Shown here: one piece after another, positions 17,437-28,203 of the stretch | How positions within the stretch are numbered: position 1 is the stretch's first letter | Layout of the letters: each line of letters starts with the position of its first letter | Assembly: GCA_018240525.1 (NCBI GenBank) | Contig: JAFEFN010000013.1 | Coordinates: 372,001 to 436,000 of the forward strand | DNA length: 64,000 nucleotides | Reading direction: 5' to 3' | Origin: Pseudomonadota bacterium | GTDB taxonomy: Bacteria > Pseudomonadota > Gammaproteobacteria > Steroidobacterales > Steroidobacteraceae | Made by a program: the position numbers and the translations under genes | Notes under the pieces: model-generated | The model's database searches: none | What the model saw: only the letters and a program-made list of their open reading frames with translations | Told to the model about the DNA's origin: nothing

Positions 17437-18147
17437 ATGTCCCTGTACATCGACTCAGCGAGCCGGCTGCAGCACGATCTGGAGAAAAACCTCGTCGTGA
17501 CGTGCCCGCATTGCCAGGCGGTCGCGCACATCACGGTGAGCGCTGTGCCGCGCTTCGAGGACCTGCAGCTGTACCGTCCCAAGCAGGTGGGGATCGTGTA
17601 CCAGTGCGATGCCTGTCACGCGCCGATCTTCCTGCGGTACACGGTGCGCATGTATGGCGCCGCCCGCATCGAGCTGTCGCCGCAGTTCGCGGAAGTGGAG
17701 CGCGCGCGAGAGAAGTTCAGCTTCACCTACATCCCGGAGGATGTGGAGCTTCTCTTCCGCGAGGCGCTCAACTGCTTCAGCAACAATGCCTTCAACGCGT
17801 TCGCCTCGATGTGCCGGCGCGCCGCCCAGGCGATGTTCAACGACCTCGGCGAGGCGGGCCGGCTGCGGCTGTTCGATGAGCTCAACGCCGTGCGGGACCT
17901 GGTCAGCATCGCCCCCGAGATCTTCACGAAGATGAAGAACGTGCTGTTCGGAGCGGAGTTCGATGCGCGCTCCGCCCCGCCGCTGCTGGATGGCTACGAG
18001 GCAGGCATCCTGCTGGAGGTCGTCAAGGACCTGCTGTACGAAGCCTACGTACGCAAGGGCAAGCTGGAGCAGGCCATCATGGTGCGCCGCTTCTTCCTCG
18101 ACGAGACCGGCACCGACAACGTGACGCCGCTTACCTCGGCCAGCTGA
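17437..18147 (+). CDS. Zinc-ribbon DUF4145-like protein
   Basis: A 236-aa cytosolic protein of unknown function. The N terminus has a zinc-ribbon made of CPHC (C23, C26) and CDAC (C57, C60). The helical C-terminal part (FREALNCFSNNAFNAFASMCRRAAQAMF) resembles DUF4145, a domain also seen in restriction-associated proteins and in stand-alone housekeeping contexts. Nothing around it suggests a restriction system. It has its own gap of 112 bp upstream with a possible TACGAT box near 17380, and converges with purL; both stop codons lie in one 12-bp palindrome. Confidence 0.65.
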   Translation: MSLYIDSASRLQHDLEKNLVVTCPHCQAVAHITVSAVPRFEDLQLYRPKQVGIVYQCDACHAPIFLRYTVRMYGAARIELSPQFAEVERAREKFSFTYIPEDVELLFREALNCFSNNAFNAFASMCRRAAQAMFNDLGEAGRLRLFDELNAVRDLVSIAPEIFTKMKNVLFGAEFDARSAPPLLDGYEAGILLEVVKDLLYEAYVRKGKLEQAIMVRRFFLDETGTDNVTPLTSAS

Positions 18148-18151
18148 GCGC

Positions 18152-21100
18152 TCAGTCCACGAAGCGCCGGGCGTTGCGGAAGATGCGCATCCAGCCGCTG
18201 TACTCGCCGGCACCGCGTGGCCGCCACGAGTGCTGTACGTAGCGGAACGAGCGCTCCGGATGCGGCATGCTGATGGTGATGCGCCCGTCGTCGTTCGACA
18301 GTGCCGCAATGCCGAAGGGCGTGCCGCTCGGATTGGCGGGGTAGGTGCCGGCCACGGTGCGATCGTGGTTCACATAGCGCAGGCCCACCAGACCGCTCCT
18401 CATGCAGGTCTCGGCAGCGACCGCTGACTCGAACTCGGCGCGCCCCTCGCCGTGCGCCACCGCGATGGGCAGAACCGAGCCGGTCATGCCCCTGAACAGC
18501 ACGGACGGAGAATCGAGCACCTCGACCAGCGAGAAGCGCGCCTCGTACTGCTCGCTGCGGTTCTTCACGAACCGCGGCCAGTGGCTGGTCCCCGGGATGA
18601 TGCTCTTCAGCGCCGCGAACATCTGGCAGCCGTTGCAGATGCCGAATGCGAAGGCATCGCGGCGGGCGAAGAAGCCCTCGAACTCCGCGCGCACGGCGGG
18701 ATGGAACAGGATCGACTTCGCCCAGCCCTCGCCGGCGCCGAGTACGTCTCCGTAGGAGAAGCCGCCGCAGGCGACGACGCCTTTGAACTGTGCCAGCGAG
18801 ATGCGCCCGCTCAGAAGGTCGGTCATGTGCACGTCGTGGGCGGTGAAGCCGGCACGGTCGAACACCGCCGCGGTCTCGACGTGGCTGTTGACGCCCTGTT
18901 CCCGCAGGATCGCAACCGCCGGCCGCGCTCCACGGGCGATGTAGGGAGCCGCGACGTCCTCCTCGGGGTCGAAGCTGAGGGCGACGCTCAGGCCCGGGTC
19001 ATCCGCCGAGGTGGCCGCGGCAAACTCCTCGTCCGCGCATTGCGGGTCATCGCGCAGGCGGCGCATGCGCCAGGAAGTCTCCGACCAGGCGCGCTTCAGT
19101 TCCACCCAGGACTCATCGAACACCACCGCGCCGATGCGCATCTGCACGCGCAGGTCCGCGCTCGGCGCCCCGAGGTAGAGGCCTGCCTCGCCCAGGCCGT
19201 GGCGCTCGAGGATCTGCGCCAGCAGCGGCTCGTAGCCGGCCATGACCTGCAGGACCACGCCCGGCTCCTCGCTGAAAAGCTGGGCCAGCGCCGGTCCGCG
19301 CGCGGCCGGCAGCGCGATATCCAGGCCGCAGTGTCCGGCAAAGGCCATCTCGAGCAGCGTCGCAAACAGTCCGCCATCCGAGCGGTCGTGGTAGGCGAGC
19401 AGCATGCCCTCCGCGCGCAGATCCCGGAGGGCGGCCGCAAGCTGCGTGAGCCGGGACGGCACGTCCAGGTCCGCCGGCTCGTCGCCGAGCTCGCCATACA
19501 CCTGCGCCAGCGCCGAGCCGCCGAGCCGGTTCTTGCCGGCGCTCAGGTCGATCAGCCACAAGGAGGTCGGCCGCTCATCGAGCACCAGGGCGGGCGTGAC
19601 CGTGCGGCGCACGTCGCGCACCGGTGCGAACGCCGAGATCACCAGCGAGACCGGCGCGACCACGCTCTTCTCCACGCCGCCGTCCCGCCACGCGGTCTTC
19701 ATGGACAGCGAGTCCTTGCCGACCGGTATGGCGATGCCCAGCTGCGGGCACAGCTCCTTGCCGACCGCGTGCACGGTCTCGTAGAGCGCCGCATCCTCGC
19801 CGGGCTCGCCGCAGGCGGCCATCCAGTTGGCCGACAGGCGCACCTGCGACAGCGACTCTATGTCCGCGGCGAGAATGTTGGTGATCGCCTCGGCGACCGC
19901 CAGGCGCCCCGAGGCCGGCGCGTTGAGCACGGCCACAGGGCTGCGCTCGCCCATCGCCATCGCCTCGCCGCCATTGCCGTAATGATCCACGAGCGTGACG
20001 GCGACATCGCTCACCGGCACCTGCCAGGGACCGACCAGCTGGTCGCGGCTGATGAGGCCGCCGACCGTCCGGTCGCCGATGGTGATGAGGAATCCCTTGT
20101 CGGCGACGGCCGGGAAGCGCAGCACGCGGTAGGCGGCCTCGTCCAGGCGGATCGCGGACAGGTCCAGTGCGTGACCGGAGGGCACGACGCTCGCCGCCTC
20201 GCGCCGGAGGCGCGGCGGCTTGCCGAGCAGGATCTCGAGCGGCATGTCGACCGGTTCGTTGTTGAACATCGGGTCGAGAACGGTGAGCTGGCCCGAGGCG
20301 TCGATCTCGCCGATCACCGCGACCGGGCAGCGCTCGCGCCGCGCCACCTCCGTGAACCGAGCCAGCGCCTCCGGCCGCAGTGCAAGCACGTAGCGCTCCT
20401 GTGCCTCGTTGCACCACAGCTCAAGTGGTGACATGCCGCTCTCGGCACTGGGAATGCTGCGCATGTCGATGCGCGCACCGCGGGCGCTGTGCGCCACCGC
20501 TTCGGGCACAGCGTTGGACAGGCCGCCGGCACCGACGTCGTGGATCAGCGCGATGGGATTGTCAGCCCCGAGCGACCAGCAGTAATCGATCACCTCCTGC
20601 GCGCGCCGCTGCATCTCCGGGTTGCCACGCTGCACCGAAGCGAAGTCCAGGTCCTCGCTGGAGCCACCGCTGCCGACCGAGGAGGCCGCGCCGCCTCCCA
20701 GGCCGATCAGCATCGCCGGGCCGCCCAGCACCACGATCTTCGCGCCCAGTGGCACCTCGGCCTTCTCGATGTGTGCACGGCGCACGTTGCCCATGCCGCC
20801 GGCGATCATGATCGGCTTGTGGTAGCCGCGCAGGCGCTGCGGAAGGTCACCGGCAACGTGCTGCTCGAAGGTGCGGAAGTAGCCGCAGATGGCCGGGCGC
20901 CCGAACTCGTTGTTGAAAGAGGCAGCGCCGATCGGGCCGTCGAGCATGATCTCCAGTGCCGAAGCGATGCGCCCCGGCCGCCCGAATTCCTGCTCCCACG
21001 GGCGCAGGTACCCGGGGATGCGCAGGTTCGAGACCGAAAACCCGGTCAGGCCCGCCTTGGGCTTCGCGCCGCGCCCGGTCGCACCCTCGTCGCGGATTTC

Positions 21101-22039
21101 GCCGCCCGAGCCGGTGGCGGCTCCCGGGAAAGGCGAGATGGCGGTCGGGTGATTGTGGGTCTCGACCTTGATGAGAATGTCGATCGGCTCCGCACTCGCC
21201 ACGTAGATGCCCGAAGCCGGATCCGGGAAATAGCGCCTGCCGGCGGAGCCTTCGATGACGGCCGCGTTGTCGCGGTAGGCGGAGAGCACTCCGCCGGGGC
21301 TTCGCGCGTGCGTGTTGCGGATCATGGCAAACAGCGACTCGGAGCGAGGCTTGCCGTCGATGACCCACTCGGCATTGAAGATCTTGTGTCGGCAGTGTTC
21401 GGAGTTGGCCTGCGCAAACATCATGAGCTCGACGTCCGTCGGGTCGCGGCCGAGCTTGGCGAAGCTCTCGAGCAGGTAATCCATCTCGTCCGCCGACAGC
21501 GCAAGACCCAGGCGCGCATCGGCCGCCTGCAGGGCCGCGCGGCCGCCGGCCAGCGAGATCGCCGCGAGTGGCCGGGGTGCCGCGTGCGCGAACAGCTGCG
21601 CGATGCCGGCCGCCTCGGGCAGCGCGCTCTCGGTCATGCGGTCACAAAGTACGGCTGACAGGCGCGCGAGGGCGGCGGCGTCCAGCGCGCGGCCTGCGCG
21701 CAGCCGGTACTCGATGCCGCGCTCCAGGCGGCGCACGTCCGCGAGGCCGCACACCTGGGCGATGTCGGTGGCCTTGCTCGACCAGGGCGAGATGGTGCCG
21801 AGCCGCGGCACGACCAGGATACTCTGCCCGTCGCACTTGCCTCCCGGAAGGTGCGGTCCGTAGGTGAGCAGCTGCCGCAGTACGCCTTCCTGTGCGGCGC
21901 TCAGAGGCTGCGCGACGTCGGCGAAGTGCATGAAGCGCGCGTCCACGGACTCGACCGCGGGATCCAGCGCCTGCAGGCGCTCGAGCAGCTTGGCAAGACG
22001 GAAAGGGGAAAGAGCCGGCGCGCCCGGGATCTGCAGCAT
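18152..22039 (-). CDS. purL: Phosphoribosylformylglycinamidine synthase
   Basis: Large single-chain FGAM synthase of purine synthesis: glutamine-dependent conversion of FGAR to FGAM. The 1295-aa length is the proteobacterial PurL type. N-terminal PurS-like region, then the FGAM domain with [50 protein letters not shown] (quoted in part as key residues ETHNHPTA), and a second PurM-like repeat (GKDSLSMKT). The C-terminal class I glutaminase has GGFSYGD, the nucleophile GICNGCQM and the His of [10 protein letters not shown]. The start is ATG at 22039; the in-frame extension further upstream is antisense to the DUF1820 gene. Confidence 0.97.
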   Translation of the reverse strand: MLQIPGAPALSPFRLAKLLERLQALDPAVESVDARFMHFADVAQPLSAAQEGVLRQLLTYGPHLPGGKCDGQSILVVPRLGTISPWSSKATDIAQVCGLADVRRLERGIEYRLRAGRALDAAALARLSAVLCDRMTESALPEAAGIAQLFAHAAPRPLAAISLAGGRAALQAADARLGLALSADEMDYLLESFAKLGRDPTDVELMMFAQANSEHCRHKIFNAEWVIDGKPRSESLFAMIRNTHARSPGGVLSAYRDNAAVIEGSAGRRYFPDPASGIYVASAEPIDILIKVETHNHPTAISPFPGAATGSGGEIRDEGATGRGAKPKAGLTGFSVSNLRIPGYLRPWEQEFGRPGRIASALEIMLDGPIGAASFNNEFGRPAICGYFRTFEQHVAGDLPQRLRGYHKPIMIAGGMGNVRRAHIEKAEVPLGAKIVVLGGPAMLIGLGGGAASSVGSGGSSEDLDFASVQRGNPEMQRRAQEVIDYCWSLGADNPIALIHDVGAGGLSNAVPEAVAHSARGARIDMRSIPSAESGMSPLELWCNEAQERYVLALRPEALARFTEVARRERCPVAVIGEIDASGQLTVLDPMFNNEPVDMPLEILLGKPPRLRREAASVVPSGHALDLSAIRLDEAAYRVLRFPAVADKGFLITIGDRTVGGLISRDQLVGPWQVPVSDVAVTLVDHYGNGGEAMAMGERSPVAVLNAPASGRLAVAEAITNILAADIESLSQVRLSANWMAACGEPGEDAALYETVHAVGKELCPQLGIAIPVGKDSLSMKTAWRDGGVEKSVVAPVSLVISAFAPVRDVRRTVTPALVLDERPTSLWLIDLSAGKNRLGGSALAQVYGELGDEPADLDVPSRLTQLAAALRDLRAEGMLLAYHDRSDGGLFATLLEMAFAGHCGLDIALPAARGPALAQLFSEEPGVVLQVMAGYEPLLAQILERHGLGEAGLYLGAPSADLRVQMRIGAVVFDESWVELKRAWSETSWRMRRLRDDPQCADEEFAAATSADDPGLSVALSFDPEEDVAAPYIARGARPAVAILREQGVNSHVETAAVFDRAGFTAHDVHMTDLLSGRISLAQFKGVVACGGFSYGDVLGAGEGWAKSILFHPAVRAEFEGFFARRDAFAFGICNGCQMFAALKSIIPGTSHWPRFVKNRSEQYEARFSLVEVLDSPSVLFRGMTGSVLPIAVAHGEGRAEFESAVAAETCMRSGLVGLRYVNHDRTVAGTYPANPSGTPFGIAALSNDDGRITISMPHPERSFRYVQHSWRPRGAGEYSGWMRIFRNARRFVD

Positions 22040-22050
22040 GCTACCGGCGC

Positions 22051-22389
22051 TCACTTCTTCTCGCTGGGCGGAGCCGAGAACATGGGCATGGGGAACTGGG
22101 TGACGTTGGCCGCACCCTCCAGCGCGGTGATCTTGCTGACGCCCTGCTTCTTGACCTCGTCGATGCGCAGCACCGAGTGCATGGGCAGGAACGTGCGCTT
22201 GACGCCGGCAAATTCGCCCTTGATGCGCTCCTCGCTGGGGTCGAGAACGACCGAGGAGCGTTCCCCGAACACCAGTTCTTCCACCTCGATGAACCCGAAC
22301 AGCTCCCCGTGATTGACCTTGCGGGCGTAGACCTCGTAAACCTTGCCCTGATTCACGAACATAATCCGGAAAATGTGACTCGTTGCCAT
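22051..22389 (-). CDS. DUF1820 family protein
   Basis: A 112-aa soluble protein closely matching the DUF1820 pattern seen in many gammaproteobacteria: [17 protein letters not shown], then [35 protein letters not shown] and [18 protein letters not shown]. No catalytic motif or membrane segment; function is not established in the family. It lies 11 bp upstream of purL on the same strand and probably shares its transcript. The start is ATG at 22389, preceded at 38 bp by a perfect TATAAT. Confidence 0.85.
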   Translation of the reverse strand: MATSHIFRIMFVNQGKVYEVYARKVNHGELFGFIEVEELVFGERSSVVLDPSEERIKGEFAGVKRTFLPMHSVLRIDEVKKQGVSKITALEGAANVTQFPMPMFSAPPSEKK

Positions 22390-22426
22390 GGTTCGGGCCG
22401 GGCTCGCTGCTAGCTTGGATCCCCAC

Positions 22427-22432
22427 ATTATA
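22427..22432 (-). promoter_or_regulatory. -10 box for DUF1820-purL
   Basis: Perfect TATAAT on the minus strand, placed to start transcription near 22420, about 31 nt before the DUF1820 ATG. The -35 region is poor. Confidence 0.5.
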
Positions 22433-22518
22433 TGTCCGGGCGCGCCGGGGAGCCTGTCGCGCCTGATTGGGCTCGCAACCGCTGGCGGACGGACGGATTG
22501 GCCTTGAGTCGGGGAACC

Positions 22519-23784
22519 ATGCTCAGACTGCGTGTCGTCAGCGATCAGCGCCGTGCGCTTGCCGATCGCAGCAGCGCCGTTTTCTCAGTCGAGGGCGGCA
22601 CCATCGGCCGCTCTGCCGACAATGACTGGGTCCTGCCCGACCCCCTGCGCTACCTCTCTGCCCACCACGCCCGGGTGCACTTCCGCGAGGGCAATTTCTA
22701 CCTCCAGGATGTGAGCACCAATGGCGTCTATGTCAACGATGACATGGAGCCCCTGGCCAAGCGTGGCTCGAGCGGCTACCTCCTCGGCAACGGGGACGTC
22801 CTGCGCATGGGCGAGTACCACATCGTCGCCGCACTCGAGGCGGCCAAGGACGCCGAGGAGCCGCTGCCGGCGGTACCGACCAGCATCCACGCCCTGCGCC
22901 CCCTGCGCCGTGCCGGCGACCGCGACATCGGCGCACAGCTGAACCTGGCCGAGCTGCTGGTCCCGGTGATCGACATGGATCCGGTGCTGCCGGTCGGGGC
23001 CTACGGCCAGGAGGTGAATTCCGGCTCCGTCAGGGCCCTGGCGCGTGCATCGGAGGCCCCGGCCGCCTCCCTGCCGCCGCTCTTGGACAACGGCGCCGAG
23101 CCGCAGAGCCCGGAATCGATCTCGCAGCGCATGGCACGCCTGGCCGAGGCGGTCGCGCGCGACCCGCGCTCGGCAACGGGCGCGATGGCACTCGAGGACG
23201 TGCGCACCGGGCTGGAGGCCTTCTGCCGGGGGGCCGGGATTTCCCCCGATGCCCTGCCGGCCGATGCGCAGGGCCGGCTGCTCAATCTTGCCGGGCGCCT
23301 ATTCCGCGAGGCCCTGGTGGGTCTCAAGGACATGGAGCGCACGCGCAGCGACACCCGCAACCGCTACCGCATCGAGCTGCCGCCGCAGGATGCGGACGAT
23401 CCGCGTCCTTCTCTCCCGAACACCATGGTGGAGGAGCTCATGGTCGCCTTGTTCGTGCAGCACGAGGGACGACGGCTGGACTCGGTACAGTGGCTGCGCG
23501 AGAGCGTCGGCGAAGCCAAGGTGCATGAGCAGGCGACTGCGCAGGCCACGCGTGCTGCTTTCGTCGAATTCCTCGACCGCCTCGATCCTGCCGAGCTCGA
23601 GGCTCGCTTCGAACGCGCCGCGCGGCGCGGCAAGGCGCGCGCCGCTGACAAGGCGCAGTACTGGGATCTGTTTACGACCTTCTACCGCAATCTCATCGAG
23701 ATGCCGGCGGACCATCTGCCCCACACCTTCGTGGAAGCCTTTGCCGCGGCGTACCGCGAAGCCGTAAAGAAGCCGCTACCCTAA
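22519..23784 (+). CDS. FHA-domain protein with TagH-like C terminus (orphan T6SS type)
   Basis: A 421-aa cytosolic protein. The first 110 residues or so are a forkhead-associated phosphothreonine-binding domain: [16 protein letters not shown], then [19 protein letters not shown] and [13 protein letters not shown]. The C-terminal 200 residues ([55 protein letters not shown]) match the C-terminal domain of type VI secretion FHA proteins (TagH/Fha). No other T6SS gene is in the window, so it is an orphan or has a different job. ATG 22519 is chosen because GGGGA precedes it and the FHA fold begins at once; an upstream ATG at 22432 is possible. Confidence 0.75.
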   Translation: MLRLRVVSDQRRALADRSSAVFSVEGGTIGRSADNDWVLPDPLRYLSAHHARVHFREGNFYLQDVSTNGVYVNDDMEPLAKRGSSGYLLGNGDVLRMGEYHIVAALEAAKDAEEPLPAVPTSIHALRPLRRAGDRDIGAQLNLAELLVPVIDMDPVLPVGAYGQEVNSGSVRALARASEAPAASLPPLLDNGAEPQSPESISQRMARLAEAVARDPRSATGAMALEDVRTGLEAFCRGAGISPDALPADAQGRLLNLAGRLFREALVGLKDMERTRSDTRNRYRIELPPQDADDPRPSLPNTMVEELMVALFVQHEGRRLDSVQWLRESVGEAKVHEQATAQATRAAFVEFLDRLDPAELEARFERAARRGKARAADKAQYWDLFTTFYRNLIEMPADHLPHTFVEAFAAAYREAVKKPLP

Positions 23785-23803
23785 GGCGGCCGCACGTCAT
23801 TCA

Positions 23804-23896
23804 TGGCGGAGAGGGTGGGATTCGAACCCACGTGCCGGAATTACCCGACCATCCGATTTCGAGTCGGCGCCGTTATGACCACTTCGGTACCTCTCC
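23804..23896 (-). tRNA. tRNA-Ser (anticodon CGA)
   Basis: 93-nt class II tRNA read on the minus strand. Acceptor GGAGAGG pairs with CCTCTCC, then discriminator G and an encoded CCA. The anticodon loop is CTCGAAA between CCGA and TCGG arms, giving anticodon CGA for UCG codons. A long variable arm and the TTCGAATCC T-loop are present. Confidence 0.95.
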
Positions 23897-23925
23897 GGCT
23901 CCGCTGTGAATTTCGCGGGGCTGGT

Positions 23926-23931
23926 ATTCTA
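23926..23931 (-). promoter_or_regulatory. Candidate -10 box for tRNA-Ser
   Basis: TAGAAT on the minus strand, 30 bp before the tRNA 5' end, followed by a GC-rich discriminator as is usual for stable RNA promoters. No -35 match at 17 bp. Confidence 0.35.
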
Positions 23932-23960
23932 GCGGAAGGCCGTGCGGCGGGGGGAGGTTC

Positions 23961-25436
23961 GTGCGCTCATTGACTCTCGCCGCTGGCGCACTGCTGTTGG
24001 CCTGCCTCGGTGGCTGCGGCCAGTTCGATCCGGCGGCCCTGTTCCAGCCCAATGCCGTGGAGCAGATCCGCACCCGCGGCGAACTGCGCGTTGCCACCCT
24101 CAATCTGCCCACCTGCTACTACCTGGGAGCGCAGGGTCCCGAGGGGCTGGAGTACGAACTGGCGAGGGCCTATGCGACCTCCCTGGGCGTCAAGCTGAAT
24201 ATCTATCCGCTGCCCAATGAGCGCGCCCTGCAGTCCGAGCTGGCCGCCGGCCGGGCCGACATCGCCGCGGCTTCGCTCACCCGCACGCCAGAGTGGTCGC
24301 GCGTTGCCGATGCGGCCGACTCATACACCCTGATCCCGCAGCTCGTGGTGTACCAACGCAACGGCGTCAAGCCGCGCGACACGCTGCAACTTGAATCCGC
24401 GCGGGTCGCGGTACGCGCCGGCAGCGCGCAGGAGCTGATCCTGCAGCGCCTCAAGCGTACCGTTGCACCGAGCCTGCAGTGGGTGGAGACCGCGCCCAGC
24501 TCGGCCGACCCGGTGGACGACGTTGACTCGGGGGTCGCCCAGTACGCGATCACCGATGATCGTGAGTTCTCCTTCGCACACCACCTGTACCCGAACGTAC
24601 TGGTCGGGTTTGCGCTGCCGGAGCGACGCCCGGTGCAGTGGATGGTGCGCCGGCGCGCACCAGGCCTGCTCGCAAGCGTAAACAGGTTCTTCCGCGACCT
24701 CGCCGCTTCCGGGAAGCTGCCCCAGATGGTGCAGGAATCCTCCGGCGACACCCGACGTTTCCAGTACGAGGAGTCGCGTGAGTTCCAGGCGCACGTCGCC
24801 GAGCGCCTGCCGCGCTACCGGGCCCTGTTCGAAGAGGCCGCCGCCCAGTCGGGTCTTGACTGGCGGCTGCTGGCCGCCGTCGGCTATCAGGAGTCCAAGT
24901 GGGATCCGAAGGCAGCCTCGACCGACGGCGCGGTGGGCGTGATGATGCTGACCGCGGACACCGCCCAGGCCATGGGCATCAAGGACCGCACCGATGCCCG
25001 GCAGAGCATCTCCGCGGGTGCCCGCTATCTGGCCCAGGTGCGCGCGATGATCCCCGAGCGCATTGCGGAACCGGATCGCACCTGGCTCACGGTCGCCGCT
25101 TACAACGTGGGCTTCGGCCACCTGGAGGATGCTCGCGTCATCGCCCAGGCCCGCGGCAAGAACCCGGACTCCTGGGCCGATGTACGCGATGCGCTGCCGC
25201 TGTTGGCCCAGGAGCGCTGGGCCGACAACGCCAAGCGCGGCTACGCCCGCGGCTGGGAGCCGGTGCAGTTCGTAGACCGCATCCAGCGTCACCTTACCCT
25301 GCTCGAGTGGCAGCCCGGGGAGGGCGTGCCGTCGCCGCCAGCCGGGGTGGCTGTGGCGGGGACCGCGCCCTCGCCTGGCGCCGACCCGCCCGCGGCAGCC
25401 CCCGCAGCGCCGGCGCGAGGCGCGACCGCGAACTGA
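23961..25436 (+). CDS. mltF: Membrane-bound lytic murein transglycosylase F
   Basis: Outer-membrane-anchored lytic transglycosylase that cleaves peptidoglycan to 1,6-anhydro products. The 491-aa protein starts at a GTG. A lipoprotein signal with lipobox LGGC gives lipidated C19. Residues about 45-265 form a periplasmic solute-binding-like (SBP3) regulatory module (RGELRVATLNLPTCYY). Residues about 290-450 form the SLT domain with catalytic Glu in AAVGYQESKWDP, plus GVMMLT and AAYNVGFGH. A Pro/Ala-rich tail ends the protein. Its upstream region is shared with the divergent tRNA-Ser; it converges on tadA with a 9-bp gap. Confidence 0.93.
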   Translation: MRSLTLAAGALLLACLGGCGQFDPAALFQPNAVEQIRTRGELRVATLNLPTCYYLGAQGPEGLEYELARAYATSLGVKLNIYPLPNERALQSELAAGRADIAAASLTRTPEWSRVADAADSYTLIPQLVVYQRNGVKPRDTLQLESARVAVRAGSAQELILQRLKRTVAPSLQWVETAPSSADPVDDVDSGVAQYAITDDREFSFAHHLYPNVLVGFALPERRPVQWMVRRRAPGLLASVNRFFRDLAASGKLPQMVQESSGDTRRFQYEESREFQAHVAERLPRYRALFEEAAAQSGLDWRLLAAVGYQESKWDPKAASTDGAVGVMMLTADTAQAMGIKDRTDARQSISAGARYLAQVRAMIPERIAEPDRTWLTVAAYNVGFGHLEDARVIAQARGKNPDSWADVRDALPLLAQERWADNAKRGYARGWEPVQFVDRIQRHLTLLEWQPGEGVPSPPAGVAVAGTAPSPGADPPAAAPAAPARGATAN

Positions 25437-25445
25437 AGGAGCCTG

Positions 25446-25928
25446 CTAGCGGCGCTCCGCGAAGAACTCCTGCAGCAGTGCGCCGCAGGGCTGCATCAGC
25501 ACGCCGCCGAAGACGTCGACGCGGTGGTTAAGGCCCGGCAATGTGAAGATATTGGCAATGCTGCCGGCGCCTCCGGCCCGCGGATCCCACGCGCCGAAGA
25601 CCACACGGCGCACCCGCGCATGCACGAGCGCCGCGGCACACATCACGCAGGGCTCGAGAGTCACGTACAGCGTGGTGTCCGTCAGTCGGTAGCTAGAGAG
25701 CGCCTGGCCGCCTGCACGCAACGCACGAATTTCCGCGTGTCCGGTCGGGTCGTGACTGGCGACGGGGTTGTTGCCGGCCGCAGCGATGATCTGTTCGCCG
25801 AGGACCAACACCGCTCCGACCGGCACCTCGCCTGCAAGCGCGGCCGCCCTTGCCTGTTCCAGGGCAGCGCGCATGAAGGTGGCGTCGCGTCCCTCAGCCA
25901 GGTCCGCCATGGGGCTCCACGGGCTCAT
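25446..25928 (-). CDS. tadA: tRNA-specific adenosine deaminase TadA
   Basis: Converts A34 to inosine in tRNA-Arg(ACG). The 160-aa protein has the zinc-dependent deaminase site HAE (64-66) with catalytic E66, and PCVMC (93-97) giving ligands C94 and C97. It ends with the family's GGVL...CGALLQEFF region. The start overlaps the 3' end of the M23 peptidase gene by up to 35 bp; Met7 (25910) is an alternative start that also overlaps, so translational coupling is likely. Confidence 0.93.
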   Translation of the reverse strand: MSPWSPMADLAEGRDATFMRAALEQARAAALAGEVPVGAVLVLGEQIIAAAGNNPVASHDPTGHAEIRALRAGGQALSSYRLTDTTLYVTLEPCVMCAAALVHARVRRVVFGAWDPRAGGAGSIANIFTLPGLNHRVDVFGGVLMQPCGALLQEFFAERR

Positions 25929-26784
25929 CGGGAAGAAACAGCGCCGGGTCGACGAAGTTGCCGTTCAAAGCAACGCCGAAGTGCAGGTGCGGACCGGTAG
26001 CACGGCCGGTGGCACCCACCTTGCCAATCACGGTGCCTGCCTGGATCCGCTGGCCATCGTGGACATCGATGGCACTGAGGTGGCAGTACATCGTGACGAG
26101 CCCCTCGCCGTGGTCAAGGATGACGGTCTTGCCGTTGAAAAAGTAATTGCCGGTGTTCACCACGCGGCCGCTCGCCGCTGCGTGGACCGGGGTGCCGGCA
26201 TCGGCCGCGATATCCATGCCGCTGTGCGGACTGCGCGGCTGGTGGTTGAACACACGCCGCGATCCGTACGAGCTGGAGCGCACTCCCGGTACCGGCGGCT
26301 GCAGGCGCAGGCTTTGCGGCGCACCCTCGGAAAACCCGTCCACGGCCGCGTGGATGAGCGGCTGCTCGCGGTTCACCCGCGCCAAGTCCGCCTTGGACAG
26401 ATCGACCTGTTTGGGCGCAACCGTGAGGCTCTGCGTCACGTACTTCTTGTCCAACACTTCGAAACCCAGGGCCATTCCCTGAGAGGTGCCATCGTGGAGC
26501 CGCGCCACGGCGTGGCCCGGCTCCTGCGCCAGCGGGATGCCGACCACGGCGACCCACTGGTCCTGATCGCGCAGCACCAGCACGCGATGATCGTTGAAGG
26601 TGACGTGCGGGGGCTTGCCGGCCGGAGCCGCGAAATCGAGGATCGCGACGCCTCCCGGGACCTGCTCAGCCTGCGGCAACACGTCCCGGACCGACGCGGC
26701 CGCCGCAGCGGGACCGGCGACGAAGGGCGAAGCGCCCAGTAGCGCCAGAAATGCCCCTCGCCCGGGCCTGAGCACCTCAGGCAT
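25894..26784 (-). CDS. M23 family zinc metallopeptidase (LytM-like)
   Basis: An exported peptidoglycan endopeptidase or amidase activator. From ATG 26784 (296 aa), a Tat/Sec-like hydrophobic N terminus ([19 protein letters not shown]) is followed by a beta-rich linker and a complete LytM domain at about 175-285. The zinc ligands are H187 and D191 (HSGMD) and H268 in HLH (266-268); H235 is in YCHLS. All catalytic residues are kept, so it should be an active endopeptidase rather than an EnvC-like activator. The start overlaps the xseA stop by 8 bp, and the 3' end overlaps tadA. Confidence 0.9.
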   Translation of the reverse strand: MPEVLRPGRGAFLALLGASPFVAGPAAAAASVRDVLPQAEQVPGGVAILDFAAPAGKPPHVTFNDHRVLVLRDQDQWVAVVGIPLAQEPGHAVARLHDGTSQGMALGFEVLDKKYVTQSLTVAPKQVDLSKADLARVNREQPLIHAAVDGFSEGAPQSLRLQPPVPGVRSSSYGSRRVFNHQPRSPHSGMDIAADAGTPVHAAASGRVVNTGNYFFNGKTVILDHGEGLVTMYCHLSAIDVHDGQRIQAGTVIGKVGATGRATGPHLHFGVALNGNFVDPALFLPDEPVEPHGGPG

Positions 26785-28150
26785 CGTTCTTCCGTGCCGT
26801 GACCTGCGCCACCAGCGCGCCGCTTGCCAGGCGCGCGTGGATCGTCTGGCCGGGAACGACGGCCGCGGCATCCGTCACCAGGCTGCCCTGCGCCGTGGTC
26901 ACGATGGCAAATCCGCGCTCGAGCGTTGCCAGCGGGCTCACGCTGCCGAGCGCCCGCTGCGCCAGGGCCAGACGATGTGCCGCCGCACCCAGGCGTTGCC
27001 CGACCGCGGTCCGCAGGCGCGCCTGCAATGCGTCGCAGCGCCCCCGGCAGTCACCGAGCAGCTGCCGCGGCGAATTCCGCTCGAGCCACCCGCGCGCGCC
27101 CGCGAAGCGGATGCGATCGCGATCGATGCAGGCCCGCATGGCGCTGCCCAGCCGCTGAGCCAGCTCATCCAGGCGCTGCACCTGCTGCGTCAGCCGCACA
27201 CCCGGGTGGGCCAGGGTCAGGCGCCGCTGGGTAGCCTCGAGGCGCGCAGCGCAGACACGCAGCTCGCGCCGCATCCCGGCAGCCAGGCGCTGCTCGCTGC
27301 GCCCGATCGCCTCCAGACAGGCCAGCCGGTCGGGCACCACGAGCTCGGCGGCGCCGGAGGGGGTGGGGGCCCGCACGTCGGCGACGAGGTCCGCGATGGT
27401 GAAATCGATCTCGTGACCCACGCCGCTGATGACCGGCAGCGCACAGGCGTGGATCGCTCGCGCCAGACGCTCGTCGTTGAAGGCCCACAGATCCTCGAGC
27501 GACCCGCCGCCGCGGGCCAGGATCAGCACCTCGCATTCGGCACGCGCGGAGGCGAACTGCAGGGCGGCCACGAGCGCCGGCACGGCCGCCGCCCCCTGAA
27601 CCGGTGCCGGGTAGATCAGGACTGCGGCCGGCGGGAAGCGCCGTGCCAGGATGTTGAGGACGTCGCGCAAGGCCGCGCCGCTGGGCGAGGTGATGACGCC
27701 GATGCGCTTGGGAAAGCGCGGCAGCGCGCGCTTGCGCTCGAGCGCGAACAGACCCTCGGCGGCCAGCTTCGCCTTCAGCCGCTCGAATTCGCGCTTGAGC
27801 GCGCCGATACCCGCTTCCTCGAGATGTTCGACGATGAGCTGGTATTCGCCGCGCGCCTCGTAGACGCTGATGCGCCCGCGCGCAATGACGTGCGCGCCGG
27901 CCCGCGGCACGAAGCCCACTGCGCTGTTGCGCATACGGAACATGGCGCAGCGCAGCTGCGCGTCCCGGTCCTTGAGCGAGAAATACCAGTGGCCGGAGGC
28001 GGGCTGCGAGAAGTTGGACAACTCGCCCTCCACCCACACCACGCCCAGGCCCCGGTCGAGCAACAGGCGCACCTCACGGGTCAGGCGCGACACGCTGTAC
28101 AGGTCGCGTGCCGGTACGGCCGGCCCGGGAAGCTCAGAAATTGCAGCCAT
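26777..28150 (-). CDS. xseA: Exodeoxyribonuclease VII large subunit
   Basis: Catalytic subunit of the bidirectional single-strand exonuclease VII. The OB-fold N terminus reads [38 protein letters not shown], and the catalytic region has [31 protein letters not shown] and [20 protein letters not shown] coiled-coil region follows. From ATG 28150 the protein is 457 aa, normal for the family. The small subunit XseB is not encoded next to it. Divergent from guaB, first gene of an xseA-M23-tadA run. Confidence 0.95.
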   Translation of the reverse strand: MAAISELPGPAVPARDLYSVSRLTREVRLLLDRGLGVVWVEGELSNFSQPASGHWYFSLKDRDAQLRCAMFRMRNSAVGFVPRAGAHVIARGRISVYEARGEYQLIVEHLEEAGIGALKREFERLKAKLAAEGLFALERKRALPRFPKRIGVITSPSGAALRDVLNILARRFPPAAVLIYPAPVQGAAAVPALVAALQFASARAECEVLILARGGGSLEDLWAFNDERLARAIHACALPVISGVGHEIDFTIADLVADVRAPTPSGAAELVVPDRLACLEAIGRSEQRLAAGMRRELRVCAARLEATQRRLTLAHPGVRLTQQVQRLDELAQRLGSAMRACIDRDRIRFAGARGWLERNSPRQLLGDCRGRCDALQARLRTAVGQRLGAAAHRLALAQRALGSVSPLATLERGFAIVTTAQGSLVTDAAAVVPGQTIHARLASGALVAQVTARKNDA

Positions 28151-28169
28151 GGTCCACGATAGCACGAGG

Positions 28170-28198
28170 TTTACCGCGGCGGCCGGGACGCCTATAAT
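28170..28198 (+). promoter_or_regulatory. guaB promoter, positioned for a leaderless transcript
   Basis: TTTACC (4/6) at 28170-28175, a 17-bp spacer and a perfect TATAAT at 28193-28198. Only 5 nt separate the -10 box from the guaB ATG at 28204, so the expected start site (6-7 nt after the box) falls on or next to the A of ATG. No ribosome-binding site can fit. Confidence 0.65.
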
Positions 28199-28203
28199 TG
28201 CGC

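Noticed and set aside
18452..20431. A 659-codon plus-strand frame opposite purL
   Set aside because: Composition is Arg/Gln/His/Val-rich and it lacks conserved motifs; purL on the other strand is unambiguous.
26594..28162. Long plus-strand frames opposite the M23 and xseA genes
   Set aside because: Antisense shadow of two genes with intact catalytic motifs.
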